Positions 51,454 through 60,324 are shown, numbered from the stretch's first letter. The stretch is DNA of 64,000 bases from JBFXCS01 sp050181915 (GCA_050181915.1 JBFXCS010000001.1:558001-622000), one strand, 5' to 3'. Notes: generated by a model not told the origin, from the letters alone. A program made the numbers and translations.

Positions 51454-51524
51454 CTGGGGGAGGAGGATTCGAACCCCCGCTACCGGGGCCAGAACCCGGC
51501 GTCCTACCGCTAGACGATCCCCCA
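51454..51524 (-). tRNA. tRNA-Gln (anticodon CTG)
   Basis: A 71-base cloverleaf on the minus strand: acceptor TGGGGGA/TCCCCCA with the U1-A72 pair typical of tRNA-Gln, anticodon stem CCGGG/CCCGG with loop TTCTGGC giving CTG, and T arm GGGGG-TTCGAAT-CCTCC. It is transcribed before tRNA-Glu in the same direction, 36 bases apart. Confidence 0.95.
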
Positions 51525-51603
51525 CCACCGAGCGGGCGGCGGTCATGGTACCAAACCTCCCGGAGCCGTCGAGGGCGGCGGAGGGGGCTCTCGGAGACGG
51601 CTC

Positions 51604-53352
51604 TCAGGCCGCCGCCGCCTCCCAGTCGCCGTAGAGGTCCGCGTAGCGCCCGCCCCGCCGCACGAGCTCGTCGTGATCGCCCTGCTCGACGATGCGCCCG
51701 CCCTCCAGCACGACGATGCGGTCGGCGTCGCGGATGGTGGAGAGGCGGTGGGCGATGATGATCGCGGTGCGGCCCGCCAGCAGGGTGCGCAGGGCCTCGT
51801 CGATCCGCGCCTCGGCCCGCAGATCGACCGACGAGGTGGCCTCGTCGAGGATCAGCAGCCGCGGGTCCGTGACCAGGGCGCGCGCGAAGGAGACGATCTG
51901 GCGCTGCCCGGCGGAGAGGCTGGAGCCGCGCTCGTTGATGACCGTCGCCATCCCGTCGGGCAGCCGGTCGATGAACTCGGTCGCCCCGACCGCCTCGGCG
52001 GCGGCGCGCAGCTCCTCGTCGGTCGCCTCGGGGCGGCCGAAGGCGAGGTTCTCGGCGAGGGTGCCGGCGAAGAGGTGCCCCTCCTGCGGCACCACGGCCA
52101 TCTGGTCGCGCAGCGACCGCGACGTCACCCGGCGCAGGTCGTGGCCGTCGATCAGCACCTGCCCCAGGGTGGGGTCGTAGAAGCGGGCGACGAGCTTGGC
52201 GAGCGTCGACTTTCCGGCGCCCGTGCTGCCCACCAGGGCCACCGTCTCGCCCGGCGCGATGCTCAGGTCGATGTGGTGCAGGGCCATCTCCGAGCCGTAG
52301 CCGAAGCTCACGTCCCGCAGCTCGACCGCCCCCTCGATGGGCGGCAGGTCGTGGGCGTCCGGGGCGTCGCCGAGCGCGGGCTCGGTGTCCATCACGCCGA
52401 AGATCTTCTCCAGCGCCGCCATGGCCGACTGGAAGGTCGCGTAGAGCTGCGAGAGCTGCTGGATCGGGTCGAAGAAGCTCGACAGGTAGCCGACGAACGC
52501 GACCATCACGCCGATGGTGAGGTCGCCGTCGAGCACGCGCCCGCCCCCGAACCACAGGATCAGCGCGGTGCCGACGCCCGCCAGCAGCTCGACGCCCGGG
52601 AAGTACACCCCCGAGAGGCGGATGGTCGACATGTTCGCCTCGCGGTACTCGTCGTTCACCCGTCGGAAGACCTCGGCCGCCCCCTGCTGGCGGCCGAAGC
52701 CCTGCACCACGCGGATGCCGGACAGGGTCTCCTGCAGCATGGAGAGGACGTCGGCGACGCGCTCGCGGGTGAGCCGGTAGGCGCGGGTGGAGTACACGCG
52801 GTAGAGGGCGGTGCCCACGGCCAGGGCGGGGAAGATCATGAAGGTGACGAGGGCGAGCTTCCAGTCGTAGGCGAACAGGATCGCGACCACGCCGATGAAG
52901 GTGAGGCCGTTCACCACCAGCGAGGTGACGCCGTCGGTGACCAGCTGCTCCAGGGCCTCGATGTCGCTGGTCAGCCGGCTGACGCTGCGGCCGGTGGGCG
53001 TGCGCTCGTGGTAGCCGAGCTCGAGCCCCATCAGGTGGCGGAAGGTGTCGGTGCGCAGGTCGAGGAGCACCCGCTCGCCCACCCAGCTCGACAGGAAGAT
53101 CTGCCGCCGCGAGGCGACGAAGCCGACGAGGCCGACGAGCACGAAGAGGCCGAAGATCAGCGCGAGGACGCCGCCGTCGCGGGCGCGGATGCCGTCGTCG
53201 ATGGCGACCTGGGCGAGGGCCGGGACGGCCAGCCCGGTGGCCGTGACCAGCAGCATCAGGAGCACGGTCGCCACGGCCCGGCCGAGGTAGGGGCGGAAGT
53301 ACGGCGCCAGGCGCCGCAGGGTGCGCTTGGGGACGGGCCGGCCGGCGCTCAC
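51604..53352 (-). CDS. ABC exporter half-transporter, subunit B
   Basis: A 582-residue type IV (multidrug/lipid) exporter half: six membrane helices in residues 20-310, then an ABC domain with Walker A VGSTGAGKSTLAKL, Q-loop VVPQEGHLF, signature SLSAGQRQIVSFARAL (Ala for the usual Gly), Walker B LLILDEATSSVD and H-loop IIIAHRLSTI. GTG 53352 overlaps the stop of the neighbouring half-transporter. The two likely form a heterodimer. The catalytic Glu is present, so this site is not obviously dead. Confidence 0.93.
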   Translation of the reverse strand: MSAGRPVPKRTLRRLAPYFRPYLGRAVATVLLMLLVTATGLAVPALAQVAIDDGIRARDGGVLALIFGLFVLVGLVGFVASRRQIFLSSWVGERVLLDLRTDTFRHLMGLELGYHERTPTGRSVSRLTSDIEALEQLVTDGVTSLVVNGLTFIGVVAILFAYDWKLALVTFMIFPALAVGTALYRVYSTRAYRLTRERVADVLSMLQETLSGIRVVQGFGRQQGAAEVFRRVNDEYREANMSTIRLSGVYFPGVELLAGVGTALILWFGGGRVLDGDLTIGVMVAFVGYLSSFFDPIQQLSQLYATFQSAMAALEKIFGVMDTEPALGDAPDAHDLPPIEGAVELRDVSFGYGSEMALHHIDLSIAPGETVALVGSTGAGKSTLAKLVARFYDPTLGQVLIDGHDLRRVTSRSLRDQMAVVPQEGHLFAGTLAENLAFGRPEATDEELRAAAEAVGATEFIDRLPDGMATVINERGSSLSAGQRQIVSFARALVTDPRLLILDEATSSVDLRAEARIDEALRTLLAGRTAIIIAHRLSTIRDADRIVVLEGGRIVEQGDHDELVRRGGRYADLYGDWEAAAA

Positions 53353-55094
53353 GCGTCCCTCGCGATCAGGTCGGGCCGGGCGAGGCCGCCGTCGTGGATC
53401 TCGCGGTAGAGGGCGCTGCTCTCGTAGAGCTCGGCGTGGGTGCCTCGGGCGGCGATGCGCCCGGCCTCCAGCACCACCAGCTCGTCGGCCAGCGCGAGCG
53501 TCGACAGGCGGTGGGCGATGACGATGGTGGTGCGGCCGGCCATGGCGGCACGCAGGGCCTCCTGGATCTCGCGCTCGGTGGACGCGTCCACCGAGGCGGT
53601 GGCCTCGTCCAGCACCAGCACCCGCGGGTCGGCCAGCAGGGCGCGGGCGATCGCGATGCGCTGGCGCTGGCCTCCCGACAGGGTGTAGCCCCGCTCGCCG
53701 ACCACGGTGTCGAAGCCCTCGGGCAGCGCGTCGATGAAGTCCTCGGCGCGCGCCATGCGGGCGGCCCCGCGCACCTCCTCCTCGCTCGCCTCCGGCCGGC
53801 CGTAGGCGATGTTCTCGCGGACGGTGGTGGAGAACAGGAAGGGGTCCTGGGGGACCATGCCGATCTGGGCCCGCAGGTCGCGCAGGCGCAGCTCGCGCAC
53901 GTCGACGCCCTCCACCAGCACCCGGCCGGCGGTGGGGTCGTGGAAGCGGGGCAGCAGCTGGGTGAGGGTGGTCTTGCCGGATCCGGTGGCGCCGATGATC
54001 GCGACGCTGCGCCCGGCCGGCACGTCCAGGTCGACGCCGTCGAGGACCGGCGGGCCGTCGGGGGAATAGGCGAACGACACGCCCTCCAGGCGGATGGCGC
54101 CGCCGCCGGCGGGCAGGTCGCGCGGGTGCTCCGGCTCGGCGATCTCGGGCAGCCGGTCCAGGATCTCGAAGATGCGGGTGCCTCCCGCCACGGCCCGCTG
54201 GGCCTGGCCCAGCAGCATGCCGAGCGTCGCGAAGGGCGCCATCAGCATGGTGAGGTAGAGGTAGAAGGAGACGAACGAGCCGAGGCTCATCCGCCCGTCG
54301 ATGGCCAGGTGGCCGCCGTACAGCAGCACCACGCCGAGCCCGAGCACCGGCAGGAAGGCGATCAGCGGCTCGTAGAACGACCGCAGGCGGGCCTCGTCCA
54401 TGCTGCGGTCGAAGGCCCGCCGCGCCGTCGCGCCGAAGCGCTCGACGCGCTCGTGCTCACGCCCGTAGGCCTTGATCACCCGGATGCCGACGGCGCTCTC
54501 CTCGGCCATCGCGGTCACCTCGCCCACCCGCTGCTGCACGTCCACCAGCACCGGCTTGGTGCGGCTGCCGTAGCGCCAGGCCACGGCCAGCAGCGCCGGT
54601 CCCATCGCCAGGGCGAGCAGCGCCAGCGACCAGTTCATGACCAGCAGCACGACGGTGATCGCGACCAGCGTGAAGGCCTGCATGAAGACGAAGATCAGGC
54701 CGTAGCCGAGGAAGAAGCGCACCACCTGCAGGTCGCTGGTCGCGCGCGACATGAGCTGGCCCACCGGGGTGCGCTCGAAGAAGGCCATCGACATGCCCTG
54801 CAGGTGGCCGAACAGGCGCGCCCGCATGTCGTACTCGACGCCCAGGCTCACCCGGCCCGACACCCAGCGGCGCACCATCGCGAGGGCCATCCGCACCAGC
54901 ACCAGGCCCACCACCGCCCACACCAGCGGCGCCAGGGAGCCCCGGTCGCCGGCGCGCACGTCGTCGATCACCCGCCCCGTCAGGTATGGCAAGGTGATGG
55001 AGCACGCCATCAGGCCGGCAGCGCTGAGGGCGGTGATCGCGACCCGTCCCCGGTAGGGGCTCAGGAAGCGCAGCAGGCGGAGCAGGACGGCCAA
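53349..55094 (-). CDS. ABC exporter half-transporter, subunit A
   Basis: A 581-residue exporter half with six membrane helices and an ABC domain: Walker A GATGSGKTTLTQL, Q-loop MVPQDPFLF, canonical signature TLSGGQRQRIAIARALL, Walker B VLVLDEATASVD and H-loop VIAHRLSTL. It starts at TTG 55094 in the divergent gap with the formiminotransferase gene, and its stop overlaps the second half-transporter. Substrates are unknown; BmrCD/TmrAB-type heterodimers export drugs or lipids. Confidence 0.93.
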   Translation of the reverse strand: MAVLLRLLRFLSPYRGRVAITALSAAGLMACSITLPYLTGRVIDDVRAGDRGSLAPLVWAVVGLVLVRMALAMVRRWVSGRVSLGVEYDMRARLFGHLQGMSMAFFERTPVGQLMSRATSDLQVVRFFLGYGLIFVFMQAFTLVAITVVLLVMNWSLALLALAMGPALLAVAWRYGSRTKPVLVDVQQRVGEVTAMAEESAVGIRVIKAYGREHERVERFGATARRAFDRSMDEARLRSFYEPLIAFLPVLGLGVVLLYGGHLAIDGRMSLGSFVSFYLYLTMLMAPFATLGMLLGQAQRAVAGGTRIFEILDRLPEIAEPEHPRDLPAGGGAIRLEGVSFAYSPDGPPVLDGVDLDVPAGRSVAIIGATGSGKTTLTQLLPRFHDPTAGRVLVEGVDVRELRLRDLRAQIGMVPQDPFLFSTTVRENIAYGRPEASEEEVRGAARMARAEDFIDALPEGFDTVVGERGYTLSGGQRQRIAIARALLADPRVLVLDEATASVDASTEREIQEALRAAMAGRTTIVIAHRLSTLALADELVVLEAGRIAARGTHAELYESSALYREIHDGGLARPDLIARDA

Positions 55095-55099
55095 AGTTA

Positions 55100-55111
55100 T
55101 TCACCGGTGAA
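55100..55111. promoter_or_regulatory. Perfect 12-base palindrome in a divergent promoter
   Basis: TTCACCGGTGAA is a perfect palindrome in the 36-base gap between the divergent ABC exporter (TTG 55094) and formiminotransferase (GTG 55131) genes. It is a strong candidate operator acting on both genes. Confidence 0.5.
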
Positions 55112-55130
55112 CGATAGGGGAGCACAGGGA

Positions 55131-56105
55131 GTGGTACACGCACGCGCGTCGGTCATCGACGGGGCCCTTCCGATCGACGGGGCCCTTCCGGTCCCACCCC
55201 CGGCGCCCGTCGCCCTCGCCGTCCCCAACGTCAGCGAGGGCCGGGATCTCCCGACGATACGCGCGTTGGCGGACGCATGCCTCGTTCCGGGCGTCCGCGT
55301 TCTCGACGTCCACTCGGACGCCGACCACAACCGCTCCGTGCTCACCCTGGCCGGCGGCCCGCTGGCGCTGCAGGACGCCCTCGTGGCGCTCGCGGGGGAG
55401 TGCGTCGACCGCATCGACCTGCGCCGCCAGCGCGGCGTCCACCCGCGCGTGGGGGCGCTCGACGTGTGCCCCGTCGTGGCCCTCGACGACGAGGACGTGC
55501 CCCTGGCCTCGGAGATCGCCACCGGCCTCGCCGGCCGCATCGGCGACGAGCTGAACCTGCCCGTGTTCCTCTACGGCGCGGTCGCCACCGACCCCGCGCG
55601 CACCCTGCCGCGCGACTTCCGCCGCGGGGGCCCGGAGGAGCTGGAGGACGCGATCGAGCGCGGGGACGTGGTGCCCGCCGCGGGCCCGCCGCGCCTGCAC
55701 CCCACGGCGGGGGCGGTCCTGGTGGGGGTGCGCCCCCCGCTGATCGCCCTGAACGTCTGGCTTCCCGAGGGCACCCTCACGGAGGCCCGGGCGATCGCCG
55801 CCCGGGTGCGCGAGGACGGCGGCGGGCCGCCCGGTGTGCGGGCGCTGGGCCTGTACCTGGCCGAGGCCGGCATGGCGCAGGTGTCGATGAACCTGGAGGA
55901 CCACCGTCGGTCGCCGCCGGCCGTCGCGATCGACGCCGTGCGCCGCGCCGCGCGCAGCGTGGGGACGGAGGCCGGCGACGCCGAGCTGGTGGGCCTGGTG
56001 CCCCGGGCGGCCCTGCGCGGGCCCAGCCCGTCGGCCCTGCGCATCGCCGGGTTCCGGCCCGGACAGATCCTGGAGCTTCGGATGCCGGCATTGAGGAGGG
56101 GCTGA
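55131..56105 (+). CDS. Glutamate formiminotransferase (FTCD N-terminal type)
   Basis: A 324-residue protein matching the formiminotransferase domain, which moves the formimino (or formyl) group between glutamate and tetrahydrofolate. Landmarks: AVPNVSEGRD, VLDVHSDADHNRSVLTL with the catalytic histidine region, HPRVGALDVCPVV, PVFLYGAVA and VSMNLEDH. The GTG at 55131 follows AGGGGAGCACAGGGA. The start adds a 20-residue segment with a duplicated DGALP; a start further downstream is possible. No cyclodeaminase domain is fused. Confidence 0.88.
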   Translation: MVHARASVIDGALPIDGALPVPPPAPVALAVPNVSEGRDLPTIRALADACLVPGVRVLDVHSDADHNRSVLTLAGGPLALQDALVALAGECVDRIDLRRQRGVHPRVGALDVCPVVALDDEDVPLASEIATGLAGRIGDELNLPVFLYGAVATDPARTLPRDFRRGGPEELEDAIERGDVVPAAGPPRLHPTAGAVLVGVRPPLIALNVWLPEGTLTEARAIAARVREDGGGPPGVRALGLYLAEAGMAQVSMNLEDHRRSPPAVAIDAVRRAARSVGTEAGDAELVGLVPRAALRGPSPSALRIAGFRPGQILELRMPALRRG

Positions 56106-56471
56106 ATGGCGACCCGTCGCAAACCGCGCAAGGGCGTCGGCCCGCCGCCGGCGCACAGCCCCAAGAGGGCGGCCGAGGCCGGCGCGGCGTCCGCCCGCGG
56201 CGCGAAGGCGGCCCCGCCCAAGCGCAAGCCGGGCGAGCCCGTGCCGGCGTCCTTCAAGGGCGTCGCCATCCGGGCGCTGATCGTGGCGGCGCTCTTCTAC
56301 CCCTACCTGATCTACATCGCCGGCGAGGATCCGGGGACGGCCTTCGTCGTCACCCTGGTCGCCTTCGTGCTGATGCTCCCGCTGGGCATGGCCTTCGACC
56401 GCTTCCGCTACAAGCGCCAGATGAAGCGGTGGGAGGAGCGCCGCGCGGCCGCCAGGCCCGGCGCGAGATGA
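56106..56471 (+). CDS. Small membrane protein with basic N-terminus
   Basis: A 121-residue protein whose first 55 residues are rich in Arg, Lys, Ala and Pro, followed by two hydrophobic helices (FKGVAIRALIVAALFYPYLIYIAG and FVVTLVAFVLMLPLGMAF) and a basic tail FRYKRQMKRWEERRA. The ATG directly follows the stop of the previous gene. Function unknown; the layout resembles small actinobacterial proteins that sit before hisS. Confidence 0.7.
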   Translation: MATRRKPRKGVGPPPAHSPKRAAEAGAASARGAKAAPPKRKPGEPVPASFKGVAIRALIVAALFYPYLIYIAGEDPGTAFVVTLVAFVLMLPLGMAFDRFRYKRQMKRWEERRAAARPGAR

Positions 56472-56478
56472 TCGCCGC

Positions 56479-57741
56479 ATGAGCGACGGACCCCGCCGCG
56501 CGGCCGCGCCGCGCGGCACCCGCGACGTGCTCGGCGACGAGGCGCGCCTGCGCGACCGCGTCATCGCGGTGGCGCGCGAGGCCTTCGAGCGCTACGGCTA
56601 CCAGCGCATCGTGACGCCCACCTTCGAGGAGACCGAGGTCTTCGTGCGCGGCGTGGGCACGAGCACGGACGTGGTGCGCAAGGAGATGTACACCTTCGAG
56701 GACCGCGGCGGCCGCAGCATCACGCTGCGCCCCGAGGGCACCGCGCCGGTGGTGCGGGCCTTCGTGCAGCACGGCATGCACAAGCGGCCCCTGCCGGTGA
56801 AGCTGTGGTACCTGGCGCCGATGTTCCGCTACGAGGCGCCGCAGGCCGGCCGCTACCGCGAGCACTGGCAGATCGGCGCCGAGGCGATCGGCAGCCCCGA
56901 CCCCCTGCTGGACGTGGAGGTGATCGCGCTGCTGGCCGGCATCTACCGCGAGCTGGGCGTGCCGGACGTCTCGCTGAAGCTCGGCAGCATGGGCGACCCG
57001 GAGAGCCGCGGCCCCTACCGCGCGCGCCTGGTCGAGTACCTGGAGGGCCACCTCGGCGACCTCGACGAGGACGCCCGCGACCGCATGCGCGACAACCCGC
57101 TGCGCCTGTTCGACACCAAGGATCCGCGCGTGGCGCAGGTGATGGCGGGCGCCCCGACGCTGCTCGACAACCTGTCGCCCGCCGCGCAGGCCCACCGCGA
57201 GCGGGTGCGGGACGGGCTCGCCGCCCTGGGCATCCCCTTCACGGAGGACCCGACCCTGGTGCGCGGCTTCGACTACTACACGATGACCGTATTCGAGTTC
57301 GTCTCCGGGCGCCTCGGCGCGCAGAGCGCGGTGGGCGGGGGAGGCCGCTACGACGGCCTGGCGGAGCAGCTGGGGGGCCCGCCCACGCCGGGCATCGGCT
57401 TCGGCGCGGGCATCGAGCGGATTGTGCTGGCGCTCGAGGCGGGGGGCGAGCAGGCGCCGCAGGCGCTGGACGTCTATCTCGCGGTGCCCGACGACGCCCT
57501 GCGCGTCGAGCTCCTGCCCCTGCTGGAGCGGCTGCGCGCGGCCGGCCTGCGCTGCGAGAGCGACCTGCGCGGCCGCGGGATGAAGGCGATGATGCGCCAC
57601 GCGGCGGGGCTCGGCGCGCGCCGCACCGTGATCGTGGGCCCCCGCGAGCACGAGGAGGGTGTCGCGACCGTTCGCGACATGGGAACCGGCGAGCAGCGCG
57701 CGGTGCCGCTGGGAGCCCTGGTCGAGGAGCTGTCGCGATGA
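56479..57741 (+). CDS. hisS: Histidyl-tRNA synthetase
   Basis: HisRS charges tRNA-His. It is 420 residues, class II. Motif 1 is GYQRIVTPTFEETEVF, motif 2 is APMFRYEAPQAGRYREHWQ, histidine A motif is LVRGFDYYTMTVFEF, and motif 3 is GIGFGAGIERIVLAL. The C-terminal anticodon-binding domain is present (LDVYLAVPDDALRVELLPLLERLRA). It overlaps the aspS start by 4 bases. Confidence 0.97.
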   Translation: MSDGPRRAAAPRGTRDVLGDEARLRDRVIAVAREAFERYGYQRIVTPTFEETEVFVRGVGTSTDVVRKEMYTFEDRGGRSITLRPEGTAPVVRAFVQHGMHKRPLPVKLWYLAPMFRYEAPQAGRYREHWQIGAEAIGSPDPLLDVEVIALLAGIYRELGVPDVSLKLGSMGDPESRGPYRARLVEYLEGHLGDLDEDARDRMRDNPLRLFDTKDPRVAQVMAGAPTLLDNLSPAAQAHRERVRDGLAALGIPFTEDPTLVRGFDYYTMTVFEFVSGRLGAQSAVGGGGRYDGLAEQLGGPPTPGIGFGAGIERIVLALEAGGEQAPQALDVYLAVPDDALRVELLPLLERLRAAGLRCESDLRGRGMKAMMRHAAGLGARRTVIVGPREHEEGVATVRDMGTGEQRAVPLGALVEELSR

Positions 57742-59495
57742 TCGGAGCGGAGCGCTATCGCACCCACACCTGCGTGGGGGCGGCGGACGCGGAGGGCGCC
57801 CGGGTGCGGGTGGCCGGCTGGGTCCACCGCCGGCGCGACCACGGCGGCGTCGCCTTCATCGACCTGCGCGACCGCTCGGGCATCCTGCAGCTGGTGATCC
57901 ACCCCGGCGAGGGGGCCGCCGACGCCGGGGCGCTCAGCCCGGAGGACGTGATCAGCGTCGAGGGCGAGGTGGTGGCGCGCTCCGAGGCGACCGTCAACCC
58001 GTCGCTCGAGACCGGCCGGGTGGAGCTGCGGGTCGCCGACCTGACGATCCTCTCCGAGGCCGAGCCGCTGCCCTTCTCGGTGGAGGACGAGACCCAGGAG
58101 CCCTCCGAGGAGCTGCGGCTCACCTACCGCTACCTCGACCTGCGCCGGCCGCGGCGCCTGCGGGCGCTCGAGCTGCGGGCCCGCATCGCCTCCGCGATGC
58201 GCCGCGTGCTCGACGCGGACGGCTTCCTCGAGGTCGAGACGCCGGTGCTCACCCGCTCCACGCCGGAGGGCGCGCGCGACTTCCTGGTGCCCAGCCGCCT
58301 GCAGCGCGGCGCCTGGTACGCCCTGCCGCAGAGCCCCCAGCTCTTCAAGCAGCTGCTGATGGTGGGCGGCCTCGAGCGGTACTACCAGATCGTCCGCTGC
58401 TTCCGCGACGAGGACCTGCGCGCCGACCGCCAGCCCGAGTTCACCCAGCTCGACATCGAGGCCTCCTTCATCGACCCGCCGCAGCTGCAGGAGCTGATCG
58501 AGCGGCTGCTGGCGGAGGTCTTCGCCGCCGCGGGCATCGAGGTGCCCACGCCCTTCCCGCGCCTCACGTACGCCGACGCGGTGCGCCGCTTCGGCAGCGA
58601 CCGGCCGGACCTGCGCTACGACCTCGAGATCCGGGACTGGACCGAGGCCGCCGCGGCGTCCGGCTTCGGCGTCTTCGAGGGTGTCGTCGGCGCGGGCGGC
58701 GTGGTGCGGGCGATCGTCGTGCCGGGGGCGGGGGAGGGCACCAGCCGCAAGGTGGGCGACGAGCTGATGGAGGAGGCGCGCGAGCTGGGCGCCAAGGGCC
58801 TGGTGTGGGCGGCCGTCGAGGCGGACGGCTCGCTGCGCTCGCCCGTGGCCCGCTTCCTCGACGGCCTGGCGGCCGCCGTGGGCGCGGAGGGCGGCGACCT
58901 GATCCTGCTGGTCGCCGACGCCGAGCCGGTGGCGCAGTCGGTGCTGGGCGCCCTGCGCACCCGGCTGGCGGAGCGGCACGGCCTGATCCCGGACGGGGTC
59001 TGGAGGCCCCTGTGGGTGGTCGACTTCCCGCTGGTCGGCTGGAACGCCGACGAGGGGCGCTGGGACCCCACCCACCACCCCTTCACGGCGCCGCGGCCCG
59101 AGGACCTCGACCGCCTGGAGGAGGCCCCCGGGGAGGCGCTCTCGCTGGCCTACGACGTGGTGCTGAACGGGCTGGAGATCGGGGGCGGGAGCATCCGCAT
59201 CCACGACCCCGAGGTCCAGCGCCGGGTGTTCGCGCTGATCGGGATCGACGCCGACGAGGCCGAGGCGCGCTTCGGCTTCCTGCTGCGGGCGCTGCGGCTG
59301 GGGGCGCCGCCCCACGGCGGCATCGCCTTCGGCCTCGACCGCATCGCGATGCTGCTCGCCGGCGAGCGCTCGATCCGCGACGTGATCGCCTTCCCCAAGA
59401 CGGCGACCGGGGCCGACCCGCTCACCGGCGCGCCCGCCGAGGTCGACGCCCGCCAGCTGCGCGAGCTGGGGGTGCGGCCCGCGCCTGCCTCCTAG
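57738..59495 (+). CDS. aspS: Aspartyl-tRNA synthetase
   Basis: AspRS, 585 residues, bacterial type. The N-terminal OB fold (VRVAGWVHRRRDHGGVAFIDLRDRSG) is followed by motif 1, by FLEVETPVLTRSTPEGARDF, by SPQLFKQLLMVGGLERYYQI, motif 2 VRCFRDEDLRADRQPEFTQLD, the GAD insertion and motif 3 GIAFGLDRIAMLLAGERSIRD. ATG 57738 overlaps hisS. Whether it is discriminating or also charges tRNA-Asn is not resolved. Its TAG stop shares CTAG with the stop of the convergent gene. Confidence 0.97.
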   Translation: MIGAERYRTHTCVGAADAEGARVRVAGWVHRRRDHGGVAFIDLRDRSGILQLVIHPGEGAADAGALSPEDVISVEGEVVARSEATVNPSLETGRVELRVADLTILSEAEPLPFSVEDETQEPSEELRLTYRYLDLRRPRRLRALELRARIASAMRRVLDADGFLEVETPVLTRSTPEGARDFLVPSRLQRGAWYALPQSPQLFKQLLMVGGLERYYQIVRCFRDEDLRADRQPEFTQLDIEASFIDPPQLQELIERLLAEVFAAAGIEVPTPFPRLTYADAVRRFGSDRPDLRYDLEIRDWTEAAAASGFGVFEGVVGAGGVVRAIVVPGAGEGTSRKVGDELMEEARELGAKGLVWAAVEADGSLRSPVARFLDGLAAAVGAEGGDLILLVADAEPVAQSVLGALRTRLAERHGLIPDGVWRPLWVVDFPLVGWNADEGRWDPTHHPFTAPRPEDLDRLEEAPGEALSLAYDVVLNGLEIGGGSIRIHDPEVQRRVFALIGIDADEAEARFGFLLRALRLGAPPHGGIAFGLDRIAMLLAGERSIRDVIAFPKTATGADPLTGAPAEVDARQLRELGVRPAPAS

Positions 59496-59788
59496 CCGGG
59501 GCCGCGGAAGAGCCTGCGGGCGTCGCGGCGCAGGTCCGGGGCGAGCGTGACCCGGGCCTCGCGCCCCGCCGGGCCGGTGGGCCACGCGACGGTGACGGCG
59601 CCGCGATCCTCGAGCGCCCCGAGGGCGGCCATCACCCGCATCAGGCCGGCGCGGTCGCTCTCCAGCCCCAGGTCGAACGCCGCCGTGCTCACCGACAGAG
59701 CCACGCCGCCATCGTCGTCGGCGCCCTCGTCCAGCCACTGCATCACCAGCAGCATCTCGAGGCGCTCGTCCAGCTCCTCACCGGACAC
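59492..59788 (-). CDS. Small protein, unknown function
   Basis: A 98-residue acidic, helical protein: SGEELDERLEMLLVMQWLDEGAD, LSVSTAAFDLGLESDRAGLMRVMAALGALEDRGAVTVAWP, reminiscent of a small winged helix (helix-turn-helix-strand). No family is recognised. The stop forms a shared CTAG with aspS. It lies 9 bases downstream of another small minus-strand frame, probably an operon. Confidence 0.6.
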   Translation of the reverse strand: MSGEELDERLEMLLVMQWLDEGADDDGGVALSVSTAAFDLGLESDRAGLMRVMAALGALEDRGAVTVAWPTGPAGREARVTLAPDLRRDARRLFRGPG

Positions 59789-59797
59789 GCGCCGAGA

Positions 59798-60025
59798 TTA
59801 CTCGCCGGGCAGCCTCAGCCGCTCGATCACCAGCAGGGTGCCGGCGGGGGTCGCGAGCTCCAGGACGTGATGGGTGTCGGTGGTGCGCGCGGCCGTCACC
59901 ACCACGCCGGCCAGCCGGCCGGTGAGGACGCTCAGGCACGAGTCGAGCACGGCCCGCTGGGCGTCGCGCAGAGGGGGGACGCCCGGGTCGAGGGTGTATG
60001 TCGGCGGTGGCGGCGGCACGATCAT
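59798..60025 (-). CDS. Small protein, unknown function
   Basis: A 75-residue protein: MIVPPPPPTYTLDPGVP, then LRDAQRAVLDSCLSVLTGRLAGVVVTAARTTDTHHVLELATPAGTLLVIERLRLP. The core looks like a helix plus an antiparallel sheet. No Shine-Dalgarno is found before ATG 60025, and an earlier in-frame start would run through the RNA gene region. It may be a real gene in an operon with the 98-residue protein; confidence is moderate. Confidence 0.45.
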   Translation of the reverse strand: MIVPPPPPTYTLDPGVPPLRDAQRAVLDSCLSVLTGRLAGVVVTAARTTDTHHVLELATPAGTLLVIERLRLPGE

Positions 60026-60102
60026 CTGAGGAGGTGATCGGCGCGTCGCCGCGCGGCATGAGCGAATCGGCCGCGACTCTCGCGCGCGGGCCCGCGCCGG
60101 GG

Positions 60103-60108
60103 TATGGT
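60103..60108 (+). promoter_or_regulatory. -10 box for the 6S RNA candidate
   Basis: TATGGT is a good -10 box; transcription would start near 60113-60116, where the closing helix begins. Confidence 0.5.
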
Positions 60109-60112
60109 GACC

Positions 60113-60269
60113 GGGCCCTGCCTTGTGCGCGACCGGCTTTTGCTTGAGCCAACTCGAGTGACAACGGGGGGCGGCGTCGAACTCCCGAGCCCAGGCCCGG
60201 GACGCCCGCCCCCCAACCTGTTTACGCAGGTTCAAGTCACGGACCGGAGCGGCAAGGCGGGGAGATCCC
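60113..60269 (+). ncRNA. ssrS: Candidate 6S RNA
   Basis: No gene covers this stretch, but it folds as a rod. The 5' segment 60116-60136 (CCCTGCCTTG-tg-CGC-ga-CCGG) pairs with 60244-60262 (CCGG-a-GCG-g-CAAGGCGGGG) as the closing helix. A large bubble follows, with a small AACCTG-TTTACG-CAGGTT hairpin on its 3' side, and a long apical GGGGGGCGG/CCGCCCCCC helix caps it. That is the 6S RNA design (a mimic of an open promoter that binds RNA polymerase). In Bacillus 6S-1 lies next to aspS. The 3' end is uncertain. Confidence 0.65.
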
Positions 60270-60311
60270 TCCCGCCCGGCGCCCCCTCGGGGAGCGCCGA
60301 GGGCCCCGTGG

Positions 60312-60317
60312 TAGCCT
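60312..60317 (+). promoter_or_regulatory. -10 box of a leaderless mnmA promoter
   Basis: TAGCCT ends 7 bases before GTG 60325. It follows two stable GC hairpins at about 60257-60298 that may end the upstream RNA. Confidence 0.5.
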
Positions 60318-60324
60318 GCGGCGC

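Noticed and set aside
60029..60150. AGGAGGTGATC, an 11-base perfect Shine-Dalgarno on the plus strand
   Set aside because: The nearest ATG is about 20 bases away and opens only a 29-codon frame that runs into the 6S RNA candidate. Probably chance.
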